Shown piece by piece: positions 33,351-41,976 of a stretch of 64,000 bases of DNA. The translations under genes and the position numbers were made by a program. The stretch lies in NCBI GenBank assembly GCA_965116945.1, contig OZ220734.1, forward strand, positions 930,001-994,000. Reading direction: 5' to 3'. A model generated the notes under the pieces. That model did not search any database and was not told where the DNA came from. It saw nothing but the letters and a program-made list of their open reading frames with translations. Within the stretch, counting starts at the first letter, position 1, and each line of letters starts with the position of its first letter. This DNA comes from Plut-88900 sp965116945. Its GTDB lineage: Bacteria > Chloroflexota > Dehalococcoidia > Plut-88900.

Positions 33351-34859
33351 ATGAATAACGCAAAGCAGATAATCGAACGTTTCGGTGGTCAGTCGGCGTT
33401 GGCGCAGCTGCTGGGCAAGCGGCAGAGCACGGTGCAGCACTGGGTTAGGACGGCCCGGATCCCGGCCCAGTGGCACGAAAAGTTGCTGGAACTGGCACAT
33501 CAGCAGGGTATCGCCCTCGAGCCCAAGGACTTCGTAGCTCCCGGCGCCCCCGACATCCGCCCCGCCGATGGCAAGCTCGGTGTGCTGCTGGTGGGGTTGG
33601 GGGCGGTTTCGTCGACATTCATTGCCGGCGTGGAGCACATTCGCCGGGGGACAGGGAGCCCGGTGGGGTCGGTGTCACAAATGGCGACTATACGCCTGGG
33701 CAAGAGGCCCGATGGCCGGACCCCGCTGATCAAGGACTTCGTGCCCCTGGCAGACTTGGACCAGTTGGTGTTCGGGGCCTGGGACCCGATACCCGACAAT
33801 GCATACCAGGCAGCGTCGAAAGCCGGGGTGCTAGACCGCTACGAGCAGGTGGAGCCCATCGCCGACTTCCTGAAGTCCATCAAGCCCATGCCAGCGGTTT
33901 TCGATAAGGACTACGTGAAGCGTCTGGAAGGTGTCAACGTTAAGTCGATGGACTCCAAGTTGGCCGCTGTGGACGCGATAAGGACCGATATCCGGCGATT
34001 CAAGGATGAGAACAGCTGCGACCGGTTGGTGATGGTCTGGTGCGCCTCCACCGAAAAATTTGTTACTGAAAACGAAATGCACCAGGGTATCGAAGATTTC
34101 GTAGGAGCGCTCCGGGACAACGATGAGAAAATCGCTCCATCGATGATATACGCCTACGCGGCCCTGATGGAAGGTGTGCCCTTTGCCAACGGCGCCCCTA
34201 ACCTGACCGTTGACATTCCCGCGCTGGAAAAGTTGGCCCGAGACCAGGGCGTACCTGTGTGCGGCAAGGACTTCAAGACGGGCCAGACCCTGGTCAAGAC
34301 GGTTATCGGCCCGATGCTGAAGGCCCGGATGTTGGGAATGGATGGCTGGTTTTCAACGAACATTCTTGGTAACCGGGACGGGGAAGTGCTGGACGAGCCG
34401 GAGAACTTCAAGACCAAGGAAGAGTCGAAGCTTGGAGTGCTGGAGTACATACTGCAGCCCGAACTGTACCCGGAATTGTACTCGGACGCCTACCACAAGG
34501 TGCGGATTAACTACTACCCTCCCCGTGGCGACAACAAGGAAGGGTGGGACAACATAGACGTCTTCGGCTGGCTGGGAAAACGGATGCAGCTGAAGGTCAA
34601 CTTTCTGTGCTCGGACTCGATACTGGCGGCGCCGCTGGTGCTAGACCTAGTGCTTTTCATGGACCTCGCGCAGAGGTCGGGGCTGGCGGGCATCCAGGAG
34701 TGGCTGTCCTTCTACTTCAAGAGCCCGCAGCACGCACCCTCGGTCTACCCGGAGCACGACCTGTTCATCCAGCAGACCAAGCTGAAGAACACGCTACGCT
34801 GGCTGATGGGCGAGGAGCAGATCACCCACCTGGGCATGGAGTACTACAAGTCGGACTAA
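33351..34859 (+). CDS. Inositol-3-phosphate synthase with N-terminal YdaS-like helix-turn-helix domain
   Basis: Residues 1 to about 60 look like a Cro/YdaS-type helix-turn-helix: IIERFGGQSALAQLLGKRQSTVQHWVRTARIPAQW. From residue 75 the protein is an inositol-1-phosphate synthase, which cyclises glucose-6-phosphate with bound NAD: LGVLLVGLGAVSSTFIAGV (Rossmann loop), then GAPNLTVDIPALEKLA, CGKDFKTGQTLVKTVIGPM, NILGNRDGEVL and FLCSDSILAAPLVLDLVLF. Total 502 residues. The enzyme part would supply inositol lipids or compatible solutes. ATG 33351 is chosen; a TTG at 33342 falls in the -10 box. The promoter palindrome suggests self-regulation (inference). Confidence 0.88.
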   Translation: MNNAKQIIERFGGQSALAQLLGKRQSTVQHWVRTARIPAQWHEKLLELAHQQGIALEPKDFVAPGAPDIRPADGKLGVLLVGLGAVSSTFIAGVEHIRRGTGSPVGSVSQMATIRLGKRPDGRTPLIKDFVPLADLDQLVFGAWDPIPDNAYQAASKAGVLDRYEQVEPIADFLKSIKPMPAVFDKDYVKRLEGVNVKSMDSKLAAVDAIRTDIRRFKDENSCDRLVMVWCASTEKFVTENEMHQGIEDFVGALRDNDEKIAPSMIYAYAALMEGVPFANGAPNLTVDIPALEKLARDQGVPVCGKDFKTGQTLVKTVIGPMLKARMLGMDGWFSTNILGNRDGEVLDEPENFKTKEESKLGVLEYILQPELYPELYSDAYHKVRINYYPPRGDNKEGWDNIDVFGWLGKRMQLKVNFLCSDSILAAPLVLDLVLFMDLAQRSGLAGIQEWLSFYFKSPQHAPSVYPEHDLFIQQTKLKNTLRWLMGEEQITHLGMEYYKSD

Positions 34860-34911
34860 TACCATTCCGACGTCTGATGGTGGGGCGGCTGTGACTATCT
34901 AGTGAGATCCG

Positions 34912-34943
34912 TAAGTCCTTCGATTGAGCAATCGAAGGACTTA
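34912..34943. repeat. Perfect 14-bp inverted repeat
   Basis: TAAGTCCTTCGATT and AATCGAAGGACTTA flank the loop GAGC, 53 bases after the synthase stop. No T-run follows on either strand, so it could be a terminator of unusual form, an RNA end-stabiliser or a protein site. Confidence 0.6.
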
Positions 34944-35168
34944 TGCTGCGCGAATTGAACGCTTTGGGAAGGGTACCCTCCGATCTCGTATTGGAAGGCT
35001 CTCCCAAGCGTTGGATTATCCTTCTCGGCCAGACTTCCCGCTTCAAGGATGCACCTGTGTCCCCACCCCTCGCCCCGCGGGATGGGCTCCGGCTCTGGGC
35101 CGAGGTGACGGGGAAGTGGAAGGGCTGGAAATCCCCAGAAAATCGGTACCGCGAACCCCTTGACTAGG

Positions 35169-35194
35169 CTTGTGAAAATTATTATATTCACAAG
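35169..35194. promoter_or_regulatory. Operator-like palindrome before the GGDEF-RHH gene
   Basis: CTTGTGAA (35169-35176) and TTCACAAG (35187-35194) flank an AT-only 10-base centre. It lies about 100 bases before the gene for a protein with a ribbon-helix-helix domain, so it is a candidate binding site. Confidence 0.5.
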
Positions 35195-35297
35195 GTCTTA
35201 TGACTACGCAACATAAATATGTACTTATATTGCTAGGTAGATATGTTGGTAGGTGTGCGGACGTACAACTGTTCAGGCAAGTGGGAAGGGACTCGGT

Positions 35298-36023
35298 ATG
35301 AACTTGAGAACGACTAACGGTGTGCAGGACCTGGAGCGAGACCCGCTTACCGGCCTCTATACACGGGCCTCGGCGAACCGGATTGTGAAGATCGGGATCG
35401 AGGAGGCACTCGGGGACGGCGGCATGATATCCGTGGCCCTGCTGGACGTCGACCGGTTCGAGCTGTTTGACGAAGAGCACGGGCTTTCGGCGGGGGACGC
35501 GCTGCTAAAGGCGGTGTCGGAGATCCTGATCAACGCCGAGACTGGGGCCGAGGCCATCTCCCGATACAGCCGGGACACGTTCCTGCTGATATTCCCGGGC
35601 CGAGGGCCCGAGGATGCCCTCCTTGCGGCGGAAAAAGTCCGGTCCTTCTTCGACACCAACCCCCTGACCCTCGGGCACCAGGACGAGCCGCTGGAGGTGA
35701 AGGTCTCCCTGAGCAGCGGTGTGGCGTCGTACCCAAACCAGGCCCACGACGACCGGGACCTGCTGCGGAAGGCCCAGGGCGCCCTGATCCGGGCCAAGGA
35801 GACGGGTCGGGGGCGGACGAACCTCTGGCAGCGTTCCAAGGAGACCCGGATGGCCCTGAAGACGAGCTACTACGCCCAGACGCAGCTTGACCAGCTCTCC
35901 GAATTGGCGGACGAGTTGTCCAGGAGTGAGGCGTCGCTGCTTCGGGAGGCGATGGACGACCTGCTGTGGAAGTACTACAGCCTGCGGGTCCGCCCGCCCG
36001 AGGAGCCACGGGGCAAGAAATAA
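35298..36023 (+). CDS. Degenerate GGDEF domain fused to a ribbon-helix-helix DNA-binding domain
   Basis: Residues 13 to about 172 match a GGDEF domain: RDPLTGLYTRASA, VALLDVDRFELFDEEHGLSAGDALLKAV and a late SSGVASYP...LLRKAQGALIRAKETGRGR. The catalytic loop GGDEF reads SRDTF (91-95), so cyclic-di-GMP synthesis is unlikely. Residues 184-228 (KTSYYAQTQLDQLSELADEL, then SEASLLREAMDDLLWKY) have the strand-helix-helix pattern of CopG-type repressors. It may sense a nucleotide and bind DNA (inference). GGAAGGG lies before the ATG. The pst phosphate transport genes follow after about 60 bases. Confidence 0.8.
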   Translation: MNLRTTNGVQDLERDPLTGLYTRASANRIVKIGIEEALGDGGMISVALLDVDRFELFDEEHGLSAGDALLKAVSEILINAETGAEAISRYSRDTFLLIFPGRGPEDALLAAEKVRSFFDTNPLTLGHQDEPLEVKVSLSSGVASYPNQAHDDRDLLRKAQGALIRAKETGRGRTNLWQRSKETRMALKTSYYAQTQLDQLSELADELSRSEASLLREAMDDLLWKYYSLRVRPPEEPRGKK

Positions 36024-36084
36024 ACAGGCATCAAACTGGCGTTCCCCCGGTAAACAAGAAACCAAAGCACCAGGAGGTTTACAC

Positions 36085-37080
36085 TTGCGAATGATTAAGA
36101 ACATGGCCAACTGGCGGCGCATAGGGCTTGCGCTGCTGACGGGCCTGCTAGTTATAACGGTCGCGGCTGCGTGTAGCAGCGATTCGACCGCCACCCCCCG
36201 GCCGTCGGCGACGGAACCGCCGCCAATGGAAGAGCTGAGCGGCGACATAGAGATTGACGGCTCCAGCACTGTATTTCCCGTGACCGCCGCGGTAGCGGAA
36301 GAGTTCCGCAAGGAGCACGGCAGTGTGCAGGTCAACGTCGGGTTCTCCGGTACGGGCGGCGGGTTCAAGCGTTTTGCCGCCGGTGAGACGGCCATAAGCG
36401 ACGCCTCGCGGCCGATCAAGGAGTCGGAGGCGGAAGCTGCGGCAGCCAACGGAATTGAATACATAGAGCTCAAGATCGGGACGGATGGCCTCTCCGTGAT
36501 GGTGAGCCCGCAGAATGACTTCGTGGACTGCCTGAGCGTCGACCAGCTCCACGAGATCTGGAAGCCGGAGAGCACGGTCAACAACTGGAACCAGATCAAC
36601 CCCGACTGGCCCGACAACAAGATCAACCTGTACGGCCCGGGCACCGACTCCGGCACCTTTGACTACTTCACCGAAGAGATCAACGGAGAGGCCAAGCTGA
36701 GCAGAGCGGACTACACGGCCAGCGAGGACGACAATGTCCTCGTCCGGGGCATTGCGGGGGACCGGAACGCTCTCGGCTATTTTGGGTACGCTTACTACAT
36801 CGAGAACGCGGACAAGCTGAAGGTCATCGGTGTGGACCATGGAGAAGGCTGCGTGCTCCCGTCACCCGAGACGATAGAGGACGGCAGCTACGGCAAGCTG
36901 TCCCGGCCGCTGTTCATCTACGTGGACGTGGATGCCCTGAAAAACAGGTCCGAGGTCGCCGCATTCGTCGACTTCTTCCTGGACAACGCTCCGACGCTGG
37001 TCAGGGAAGTCGGCTACATCCCCGAGACTGCGTCGGTCTATGACGAGGGTCGGGCGAAGGTGGCGGCGGCGAAGGAATAG
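36085..37080 (+). CDS. pstS: Phosphate ABC transporter, substrate-binding lipoprotein
   Basis: PstS captures phosphate outside the membrane. A lipoprotein signal ends in VAAAC, with a short Thr/Pro linker. IDGSSTVFPVTAAVAEEF, VGFSGTGGGFKRFAAGE, ISDASRPIKESEAE and YGPGTDSGTFDYFTEEI are the phosphate-contacting blocks. AGGAGG is 6 bases before TTG 36085 and 12 before ATG 36091; either could be the start. It is the first gene of the pst set, and a large hairpin separates it from pstC. Confidence 0.93.
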   Translation: MRMIKNMANWRRIGLALLTGLLVITVAAACSSDSTATPRPSATEPPPMEELSGDIEIDGSSTVFPVTAAVAEEFRKEHGSVQVNVGFSGTGGGFKRFAAGETAISDASRPIKESEAEAAAANGIEYIELKIGTDGLSVMVSPQNDFVDCLSVDQLHEIWKPESTVNNWNQINPDWPDNKINLYGPGTDSGTFDYFTEEINGEAKLSRADYTASEDDNVLVRGIAGDRNALGYFGYAYYIENADKLKVIGVDHGEGCVLPSPETIEDGSYGKLSRPLFIYVDVDALKNRSEVAAFVDFFLDNAPTLVREVGYIPETASVYDEGRAKVAAAKE

Positions 37081-37090
37081 GGGAAGGGAT

Positions 37091-37118
37091 GGATTCCGGC
37101 TCGGGGGCCGGAATGACG
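37091..37118. repeat. Dispersed ATTCC...GGAAT palindrome, copy 2
   Basis: ATTCCGGC (37093-37100) and GCCGGAAT (37107-37114) pair perfectly, followed by GACGAG. Confidence 0.55.
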
Positions 37119-37157
37119 AGAACAAACAAGACAACTACCTAATTCCCCTCCGTCTTT

Positions 37158-37207
37158 GAGGGGGGCGGCGGCACCCAATGCGCCGGGGTGGGACCGCCGC
37201 CCCCCTC
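37158..37207 (+). terminator. Hairpin between pstS and pstC
   Basis: GAGGGGGGCGGCGG (37158-37171) pairs perfectly with CCGCCGCCCCCCTC (37194-37207); the loop has a smaller CACCC/GGGTG stem. It lacks a T-run and may be a partial terminator or a 3' stabiliser that keeps pstS message above that of the membrane genes. Confidence 0.5.
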
Positions 37208-37250
37208 ATATCTTCCAGAGGACTAGGGAAAGACGCACAAAGCTTTTATA

Positions 37251-38219
37251 ATGAAGCACTCCATAGCAGAGACCGGGGAGCCCAAAATCCCATCCAAGAC
37301 AGAGACCAAGACCCTTACCCGGGTCAAGGACGCCCGGCGGAGGCGGCGAGACCTTGAAGGCAACGTCGTCCGTAATATTTTCTTTCTCTGCGCCCTGGTA
37401 TCCATTGTCACGACGGTTGGCATAGTAGTCAGCCTGCTGAGCCAGGCCGTTGGATTCTTCCAGGAAGTCCCGTTCTGGGAATTCTTCTTCGGCACCCGCT
37501 GGACGCCGATCCTGAAGCCGAACTCCTACGGCGTCCTGCCGCTGGTCGGGGGTACGCTGCTGGTGGCCGGGCTGGCCCTGGCGGTAGCCATACCGGTCGG
37601 GCTGGCCATAGCGATATTCCTGGCCGAATACGCCCCCGACAAGATGAGACGGGTGATCAAGCCCGCCCTCGAGATCCTGGCCGGCATCCCGACCGTCGTA
37701 TACGGCTATTTTGCCCTGACCTGGGTCTCCCCCCAGTTGCAGAACATATTCCCCAACATGCTGATATTCAACGCTCTGAGCGCGGGGGTAGTTATGGGGA
37801 TAATGGTCATTCCCATGGTGTCGTCGCTGAGCGAGGACGCGATGCTGGCCGTGCCCCGGTCCCTGCGGGAGGGCGCCTACGCCCTGGGAGCGACAAAGCT
37901 TGAAGTATCGCTGAAGGTGGTGGTACCGGCGGCGTTGTCGGGGATCGTGGCTGCGTTCATCCTCGGGCTCTCCCGGGCCATAGGTGAGACGATGCTCGTC
38001 ACCATAGCTGCCGGGGCCACGCCTAACCTGACCTGGAACCCGACCGAGAGCATCCAGGCCATGACCGCCTACATAGTCCAGCTGGCCCTAGGGGAAGCCC
38101 CACATGGATCGATTGAATACCAGACGATCTTCGCCGTGGCGATATTGCTGTTCGCGCTGACTCTGACTGCTAATATGGTGGGCCACTGGTTCGTCCGCAG
38201 GTGGCAGGAGAAGTACTGA
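37251..38219 (+). CDS. pstC: Phosphate ABC transporter permease
   Basis: A 322-residue membrane subunit of the high-affinity phosphate importer. After a basic N-terminus come about six hydrophobic segments. The coupling helix region reads LREGAYALGATKLEVSLKVVVPAALSGI, the EAA-like motif that contacts PstB, and LSRAIGETMLVTIAAG follows as in PstC. PFWEFFFGTRWTP in the first loop is typical of PstC rather than PstA. The stop overlaps the pstA ATG (TGATG). Confidence 0.95.
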   Translation: MKHSIAETGEPKIPSKTETKTLTRVKDARRRRRDLEGNVVRNIFFLCALVSIVTTVGIVVSLLSQAVGFFQEVPFWEFFFGTRWTPILKPNSYGVLPLVGGTLLVAGLALAVAIPVGLAIAIFLAEYAPDKMRRVIKPALEILAGIPTVVYGYFALTWVSPQLQNIFPNMLIFNALSAGVVMGIMVIPMVSSLSEDAMLAVPRSLREGAYALGATKLEVSLKVVVPAALSGIVAAFILGLSRAIGETMLVTIAAGATPNLTWNPTESIQAMTAYIVQLALGEAPHGSIEYQTIFAVAILLFALTLTANMVGHWFVRRWQEKY

Positions 38220-39103
38220 TGCAGCGGACGACCGGCGGCTCTTTCGATCCTCGTCTCGTCTTTCGTAAGACCGTAGGGACGGGCTTTGTCGGGCTCTTTC
38301 TGCTGGCCCTATGCATAGGCCTGGCCGGACTCATCATCCTCATCATCCAGGTGCTGATCGAAGGGGTCCCGTGGCTTAGCTGGACTCTCCTGTCCAACTA
38401 CCAGTCCCGCTTCCCCGAACAGGCGGGCCTCCTGGCCCCGGTAATCGGGAGCCTGTGGTTGATGGTGCTGACGGCGGCTTTCACCGTGCCCGTGGGTGTC
38501 GGGGCGGCGGTCTATCTTGAAGAGTACGCACCCAAGAACAAGCTGACCCAGATCATAGAAATCAATATCTCTAACCTGGCAGGTGTCCCGTCGATCGTGT
38601 ACGGGCTGCTGGGCCTCGCGGTGTTCGTGCAGTGGATGGCGATGGGTAGGTCGCTGCTGGCGGGAGGGCTTACGCTGTCTCTGCTGGTGCTGCCGATAGT
38701 TATCCTCACATCTCGGGAGGCGATCAGGGCCGTGCCGCAGAGCTACCGGCAGGGAGCCTACGCCCTTGGCTCGACCCAGTGGGAAGTTACCAAAAAGATC
38801 GTCCTGCCTGCCGCGTTTCCCGGAATTCTGACGGGGGTTATACTTGCGATGTCCAGGGCTGTCGGGGAGGCGGCGCCGATACTGGCTATCACGGCCCTGG
38901 TATACGTGACCTTCGTTCCCAGCAACCCCCTGGACCGGTTTACCATCCTGCCGCTGCAGATATTCGACTGGGTCGGGAGGCCGCAGGAGGATTTCCAGTC
39001 CCTGGCCGCTGCGGGCATCATCGTCCTGCTGGCGCTGCTCCTGTCCATGAACGCACTGGCCATTTTCTTGCGCAACAAGTATCAGAAGAGGTCGGAGGAA
39101 TAG
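38219..39103 (+). CDS. pstA: Phosphate ABC transporter permease
   Basis: The second membrane subunit, 294 residues. VPSIVYGLLGLAVFV and SYRQGAYALGSTQWEVTKKIVLPAAFPGI (EAA-like motif), then AMSRAVGEAAPILAITAL, are PstA signatures, and about six membrane segments are visible. AGGAGAA precedes the ATG, which overlaps the pstC stop. An upstream GTG at 38201 would add six residues within pstC and is less likely. pstB starts 1 base after the stop. Confidence 0.95.
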   Translation: MQRTTGGSFDPRLVFRKTVGTGFVGLFLLALCIGLAGLIILIIQVLIEGVPWLSWTLLSNYQSRFPEQAGLLAPVIGSLWLMVLTAAFTVPVGVGAAVYLEEYAPKNKLTQIIEINISNLAGVPSIVYGLLGLAVFVQWMAMGRSLLAGGLTLSLLVLPIVILTSREAIRAVPQSYRQGAYALGSTQWEVTKKIVLPAAFPGILTGVILAMSRAVGEAAPILAITALVYVTFVPSNPLDRFTILPLQIFDWVGRPQEDFQSLAAAGIIVLLALLLSMNALAIFLRNKYQKRSEE

Positions 39104-39104
39104 A

Positions 39105-39878
39105 ATGGGGGATACGGACATAATCCTCGAGGCCCGGGACCTGCACATCTGGTACGGGACGTTTCGGGCGGTCAAGGATGTTAGCATGGGCATCGAGCAG
39201 AACAGGGTGACTGCGCTCATCGGGCCGTCGGGGTGCGGGAAGAGCACGCTGCTGCGGTGCTTCAACCGGATGAACGAGCTGGTGCCCGGCGCCCACATCG
39301 ATGGTGAAGTCCTCTACCACGACGAGGATATATACGGCGAAGACATGGACGCTACGGAGATCCGGTCGAAGATCGGAATGGTCTTCCAAAAGCCGAATCC
39401 CTTCCCCAAGTCCATATACCAGAACGTGGCCTTCGGCCTGCGAATCAACGGGTACAAGGGAGATGAGGGGGAGGCGGTGGAGCAGGCCCTCCGGAGGGCC
39501 GCGCTGTGGAGCGAGGTGGAGGACCGCCTCAACGAGGGTGCCCTTACGCTGTCGGGCGGTCAGCAGCAACGGCTGTGCATAGCCCGGGCTCTGGCAGTGG
39601 AGCCCGAGGTTCTGCTGATGGATGAGCCGTGCTCGGCGTTGGACCCGATAGCGACACTGGCTATAGAGGACCTGATCCGGGACCTGGTGTCGGATATCAC
39701 GATTGTGATAGTCACACACAATATGCAACAGGCGGCGCGGGTGTCGGACCATACGGCGTTTTTGATGATGGGAGAAGACCGGGCCGGATACCTGGTGGAG
39801 TCGGGTGCAACCAACGATATATTTACCAACCCGAAAGAAGAGAGAACGGAAGCCTACATAACAGGCAGGTTCAGCTAG
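39105..39878 (+). CDS. pstB: Phosphate ABC transporter ATP-binding protein
   Basis: A 257-residue ABC ATPase that powers phosphate import. Walker A GPSGCGKST, Q-loop MVFQKPNPFPKSIY (the PstB-specific PNPFP), signature LSGGQQQRLCIARAL, Walker B VLLMDEPCSALDPIAT and switch His in IVTHNMQQAARVSD are all intact. It lies 1 base after pstA and 18 bases before the phoU-like gene. Confidence 0.97.
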   Translation: MGDTDIILEARDLHIWYGTFRAVKDVSMGIEQNRVTALIGPSGCGKSTLLRCFNRMNELVPGAHIDGEVLYHDEDIYGEDMDATEIRSKIGMVFQKPNPFPKSIYQNVAFGLRINGYKGDEGEAVEQALRRAALWSEVEDRLNEGALTLSGGQQQRLCIARALAVEPEVLLMDEPCSALDPIATLAIEDLIRDLVSDITIVIVTHNMQQAARVSDHTAFLMMGEDRAGYLVESGATNDIFTNPKEERTEAYITGRFS

Positions 39879-39896
39879 TGCTAGAGGCGGTACGCC

Positions 39897-41240
39897 ATGC
39901 CCAGAGTTGATTTCAGGAATGACCTAAGAATCCTGGAGGAGGAACTCCTCCATTTAGGAGACATGGTTGAGGAGGCCATAGATCTGGCCCTCGACGCCCT
40001 GGTAGAGCGCGACCTTGAAGCCTCTGCGAAGGTAGTGCGTGACGACGACAATCTCGACCGGAAGCAGACGGAGATTGAGGAGAAGTGCATAGAGCTGCTG
40101 GCAACTCAGCAGCCGATGGCCGGCGATCTCCGGGCGCTGGTAGCGGTGCTAAGCATAGTGAGCGACCTCGAACGGATGGGAGACTACGCAGAGGGCATAG
40201 GGAAGATTAGCCTTCTCATGGGCGAAGAACCTCCAATCAAGCCGCTGATAGACATCCCGTTGATGGCCGACAAGGCGAAGGAAATGCTGCGGGGCAGCCT
40301 GGAGGCGCTGGTCAAGCGTGACGTTGAGCTTGCGGCACAGGTCATAGTTAGCGACGATGAGGTTGACTCTCTCTACGACCAGGTGTACCGAGAGCTCCTT
40401 TCCTACATGATCCAGGACCCGAAGAACGTGCAGCGCGCCACCTATCTGCTGTGGGTAGCCCACGATCTCGAAAGGCTGGCGGACCGGGCGACCAACGTAT
40501 CCGAGAGGGTGATATACCTGGTCACGGGCCAGCAGGTGGAAATTGAAGTCTCGCCGTCGACGGTCAGGGTCAGGGAGCAGCAAAGAGAAATCAGGAGGAA
40601 GACAATGGCCAGATCGCCGTCGGTACCCGGGGCCCATGAGAAATTCTACGAATTGCTGAAGGACGAGGCCACCAATCTCAAGGCTACTGCCCAGGCCCTG
40701 ACGGAGATGATGGATAACTTCGGGGGGGTGGACGAGAGCGCACAGAAGATCATGGACCTGGAGCACGCCGGGGACGAGATAATCCACGCCATTATGAGGC
40801 TTCTCCACGGCACGTTTGTCACGCCTCTTGACCGACAGGACATTCAGAACCTTGCGGAAAGGCTGGACGACGTTGTAGACCACATTGAGGAGGCGGCCAG
40901 GGACATCCATGAGTTCAAGATCGAGGCTCCGACGCCCCAGGCGTCGGAGGTAGCGCGAGTACTTCACCAGGCGGGCATCGAGTTGGAGAAGGCGGTCGGG
41001 TGGCTCCCGACCATGCGGACGAAGAAAGAAGATATCCTGGAATTGTGCCGCAGCATCAGCACGCTGGAGGAGGAGGCGGACAGGGTCGGGCGGCAGGCGC
41101 TGACAGAGCTATTCAACGATGGGCGCTCGTTCAACGATGTGATGAAGTGGCGGGAGGTATACCAGCACCTGGAAGAAGCCGCCGATAGCTGCCAGGGCGC
41201 TGCTATCGTGATAGAGGGGATTGTCCTGGAGTACGCCTAG
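39897..41240 (+). CDS. phoU: PhoU domain protein fused to a DUF47 (PhoU-like/Pit accessory) domain
   Basis: At 447 residues this is about twice the length of PhoU. Residues 1 to about 215 are PhoU, a helical regulator of the Pst transporter and its sensor kinase, with the metal-binding repeats DLERMGDYA (90-98) and DLERLADRATN (190-200). From about 240 a second helical unit resembles DUF47, the partner of Pit-type transporters: AHEKFYELLKDEATNLKATA, DLEHAGDEIIHAIMRLLHGT, FVTPLDRQDIQNLAERLDDVVD and LEEEADRV. The fusion may link two phosphate uptake controls. GAGG precedes the ATG. Confidence 0.88.
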   Translation: MPRVDFRNDLRILEEELLHLGDMVEEAIDLALDALVERDLEASAKVVRDDDNLDRKQTEIEEKCIELLATQQPMAGDLRALVAVLSIVSDLERMGDYAEGIGKISLLMGEEPPIKPLIDIPLMADKAKEMLRGSLEALVKRDVELAAQVIVSDDEVDSLYDQVYRELLSYMIQDPKNVQRATYLLWVAHDLERLADRATNVSERVIYLVTGQQVEIEVSPSTVRVREQQREIRRKTMARSPSVPGAHEKFYELLKDEATNLKATAQALTEMMDNFGGVDESAQKIMDLEHAGDEIIHAIMRLLHGTFVTPLDRQDIQNLAERLDDVVDHIEEAARDIHEFKIEAPTPQASEVARVLHQAGIELEKAVGWLPTMRTKKEDILELCRSISTLEEEADRVGRQALTELFNDGRSFNDVMKWREVYQHLEEAADSCQGAAIVIEGIVLEYA

Positions 41241-41267
41241 CCTGTACTTCGACATACCGCTGACTCG

Positions 41268-41945
41268 TTGCAAAGCTCTCTACCAAAGCGTTCCCTCGCC
41301 GAATTTATCGGCACCTTCGGGCTTGTGTTTGCCACGGCGGGGGCAAACGTTGTAAACGAGCTATCCGACGGGCAGATCACCCACCTGGGGGTGGGAATTG
41401 TCTCGGGGCTGATCATCACCGCGATGATCTACGCCGTGGGGCACATCTCGGGGGCGCACTTCAATCCTGCCGTGACGGTCGGTTTCACCGTGGGACGACA
41501 CTTTCCCGTCAAAGAAGTGCCCGTCTACTGGATGGCCCAACTGCTTGGGGGAAGCGTCGGGGCACTGAGTCTCCTGGGCCTGTTTGGAAAGGTCGGGATC
41601 ATGGGAGGGACGATGCCCCGGGGCTCGACGCTGGAGTCATTCGGCTTCGAGATACCTCTTACCTTTATCCTCATGTTTGTCATCATGGCCGTGGCGACGG
41701 ATTCCCGGGCGCAGGGCGGACAGGCGGCGCTGGCTGTCGGGGCGACGGTGGGCCTGAACTCGATATTCGGGGGGCCGATATCGGGAGCATCTATGAACCC
41801 GGCGCGATCATTCGGGCCTGCGCTGGCGGCGTGGAACTGGGGAGACCACTGGATCTACTGGACGGCGCCATTTGTCGGGGCGGCTTTGGCAGCGGTGGCT
41901 TATAATCTGCTTCGTTCGTCCAAAGAAGAGACGCCCATCTCATAG
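41268..41945 (+). CDS. Aquaporin / MIP family channel
   Basis: A 225-residue membrane channel with both pore signatures: GHISGAHFNPAVTVGF (NPA at 66-68) and SGASMNPARSFGPALAAW in the second half. Six membrane segments plus two half-helices are expected. SMNPARSFGPAL is closer to water-selective aquaporins than to glycerol facilitators (which usually have NPARD). The start is TTG without a clear ribosome site, 27 bases after the phoU-like gene. It may be co-transcribed with the pst genes. Confidence 0.92.
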   Translation: MQSSLPKRSLAEFIGTFGLVFATAGANVVNELSDGQITHLGVGIVSGLIITAMIYAVGHISGAHFNPAVTVGFTVGRHFPVKEVPVYWMAQLLGGSVGALSLLGLFGKVGIMGGTMPRGSTLESFGFEIPLTFILMFVIMAVATDSRAQGGQAALAVGATVGLNSIFGGPISGASMNPARSFGPALAAWNWGDHWIYWTAPFVGAALAAVAYNLLRSSKEETPIS

Positions 41946-41976
41946 CCGCTCAGGCGGCTAGAACAAGGAGACCCCA

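Larger units (their letters stand above)
34860..35297. other. Intergenic stretch with two palindromes, no gene recognised
   Basis: Frames of 74 to 98 codons exist but show no family or good start. The stretch holds a perfect 14-bp hairpin (34912-34943) and an operator-like palindrome (35169-35194), then an AT-rich segment that may be the promoter of the next gene. Confidence 0.45.

Noticed and set aside
34943..35167. 74-codon plus-strand frame after the palindrome
   Set aside because: The start lies in the hairpin arm, no ribosome site or family is seen, and the composition fits noncoding sequence.
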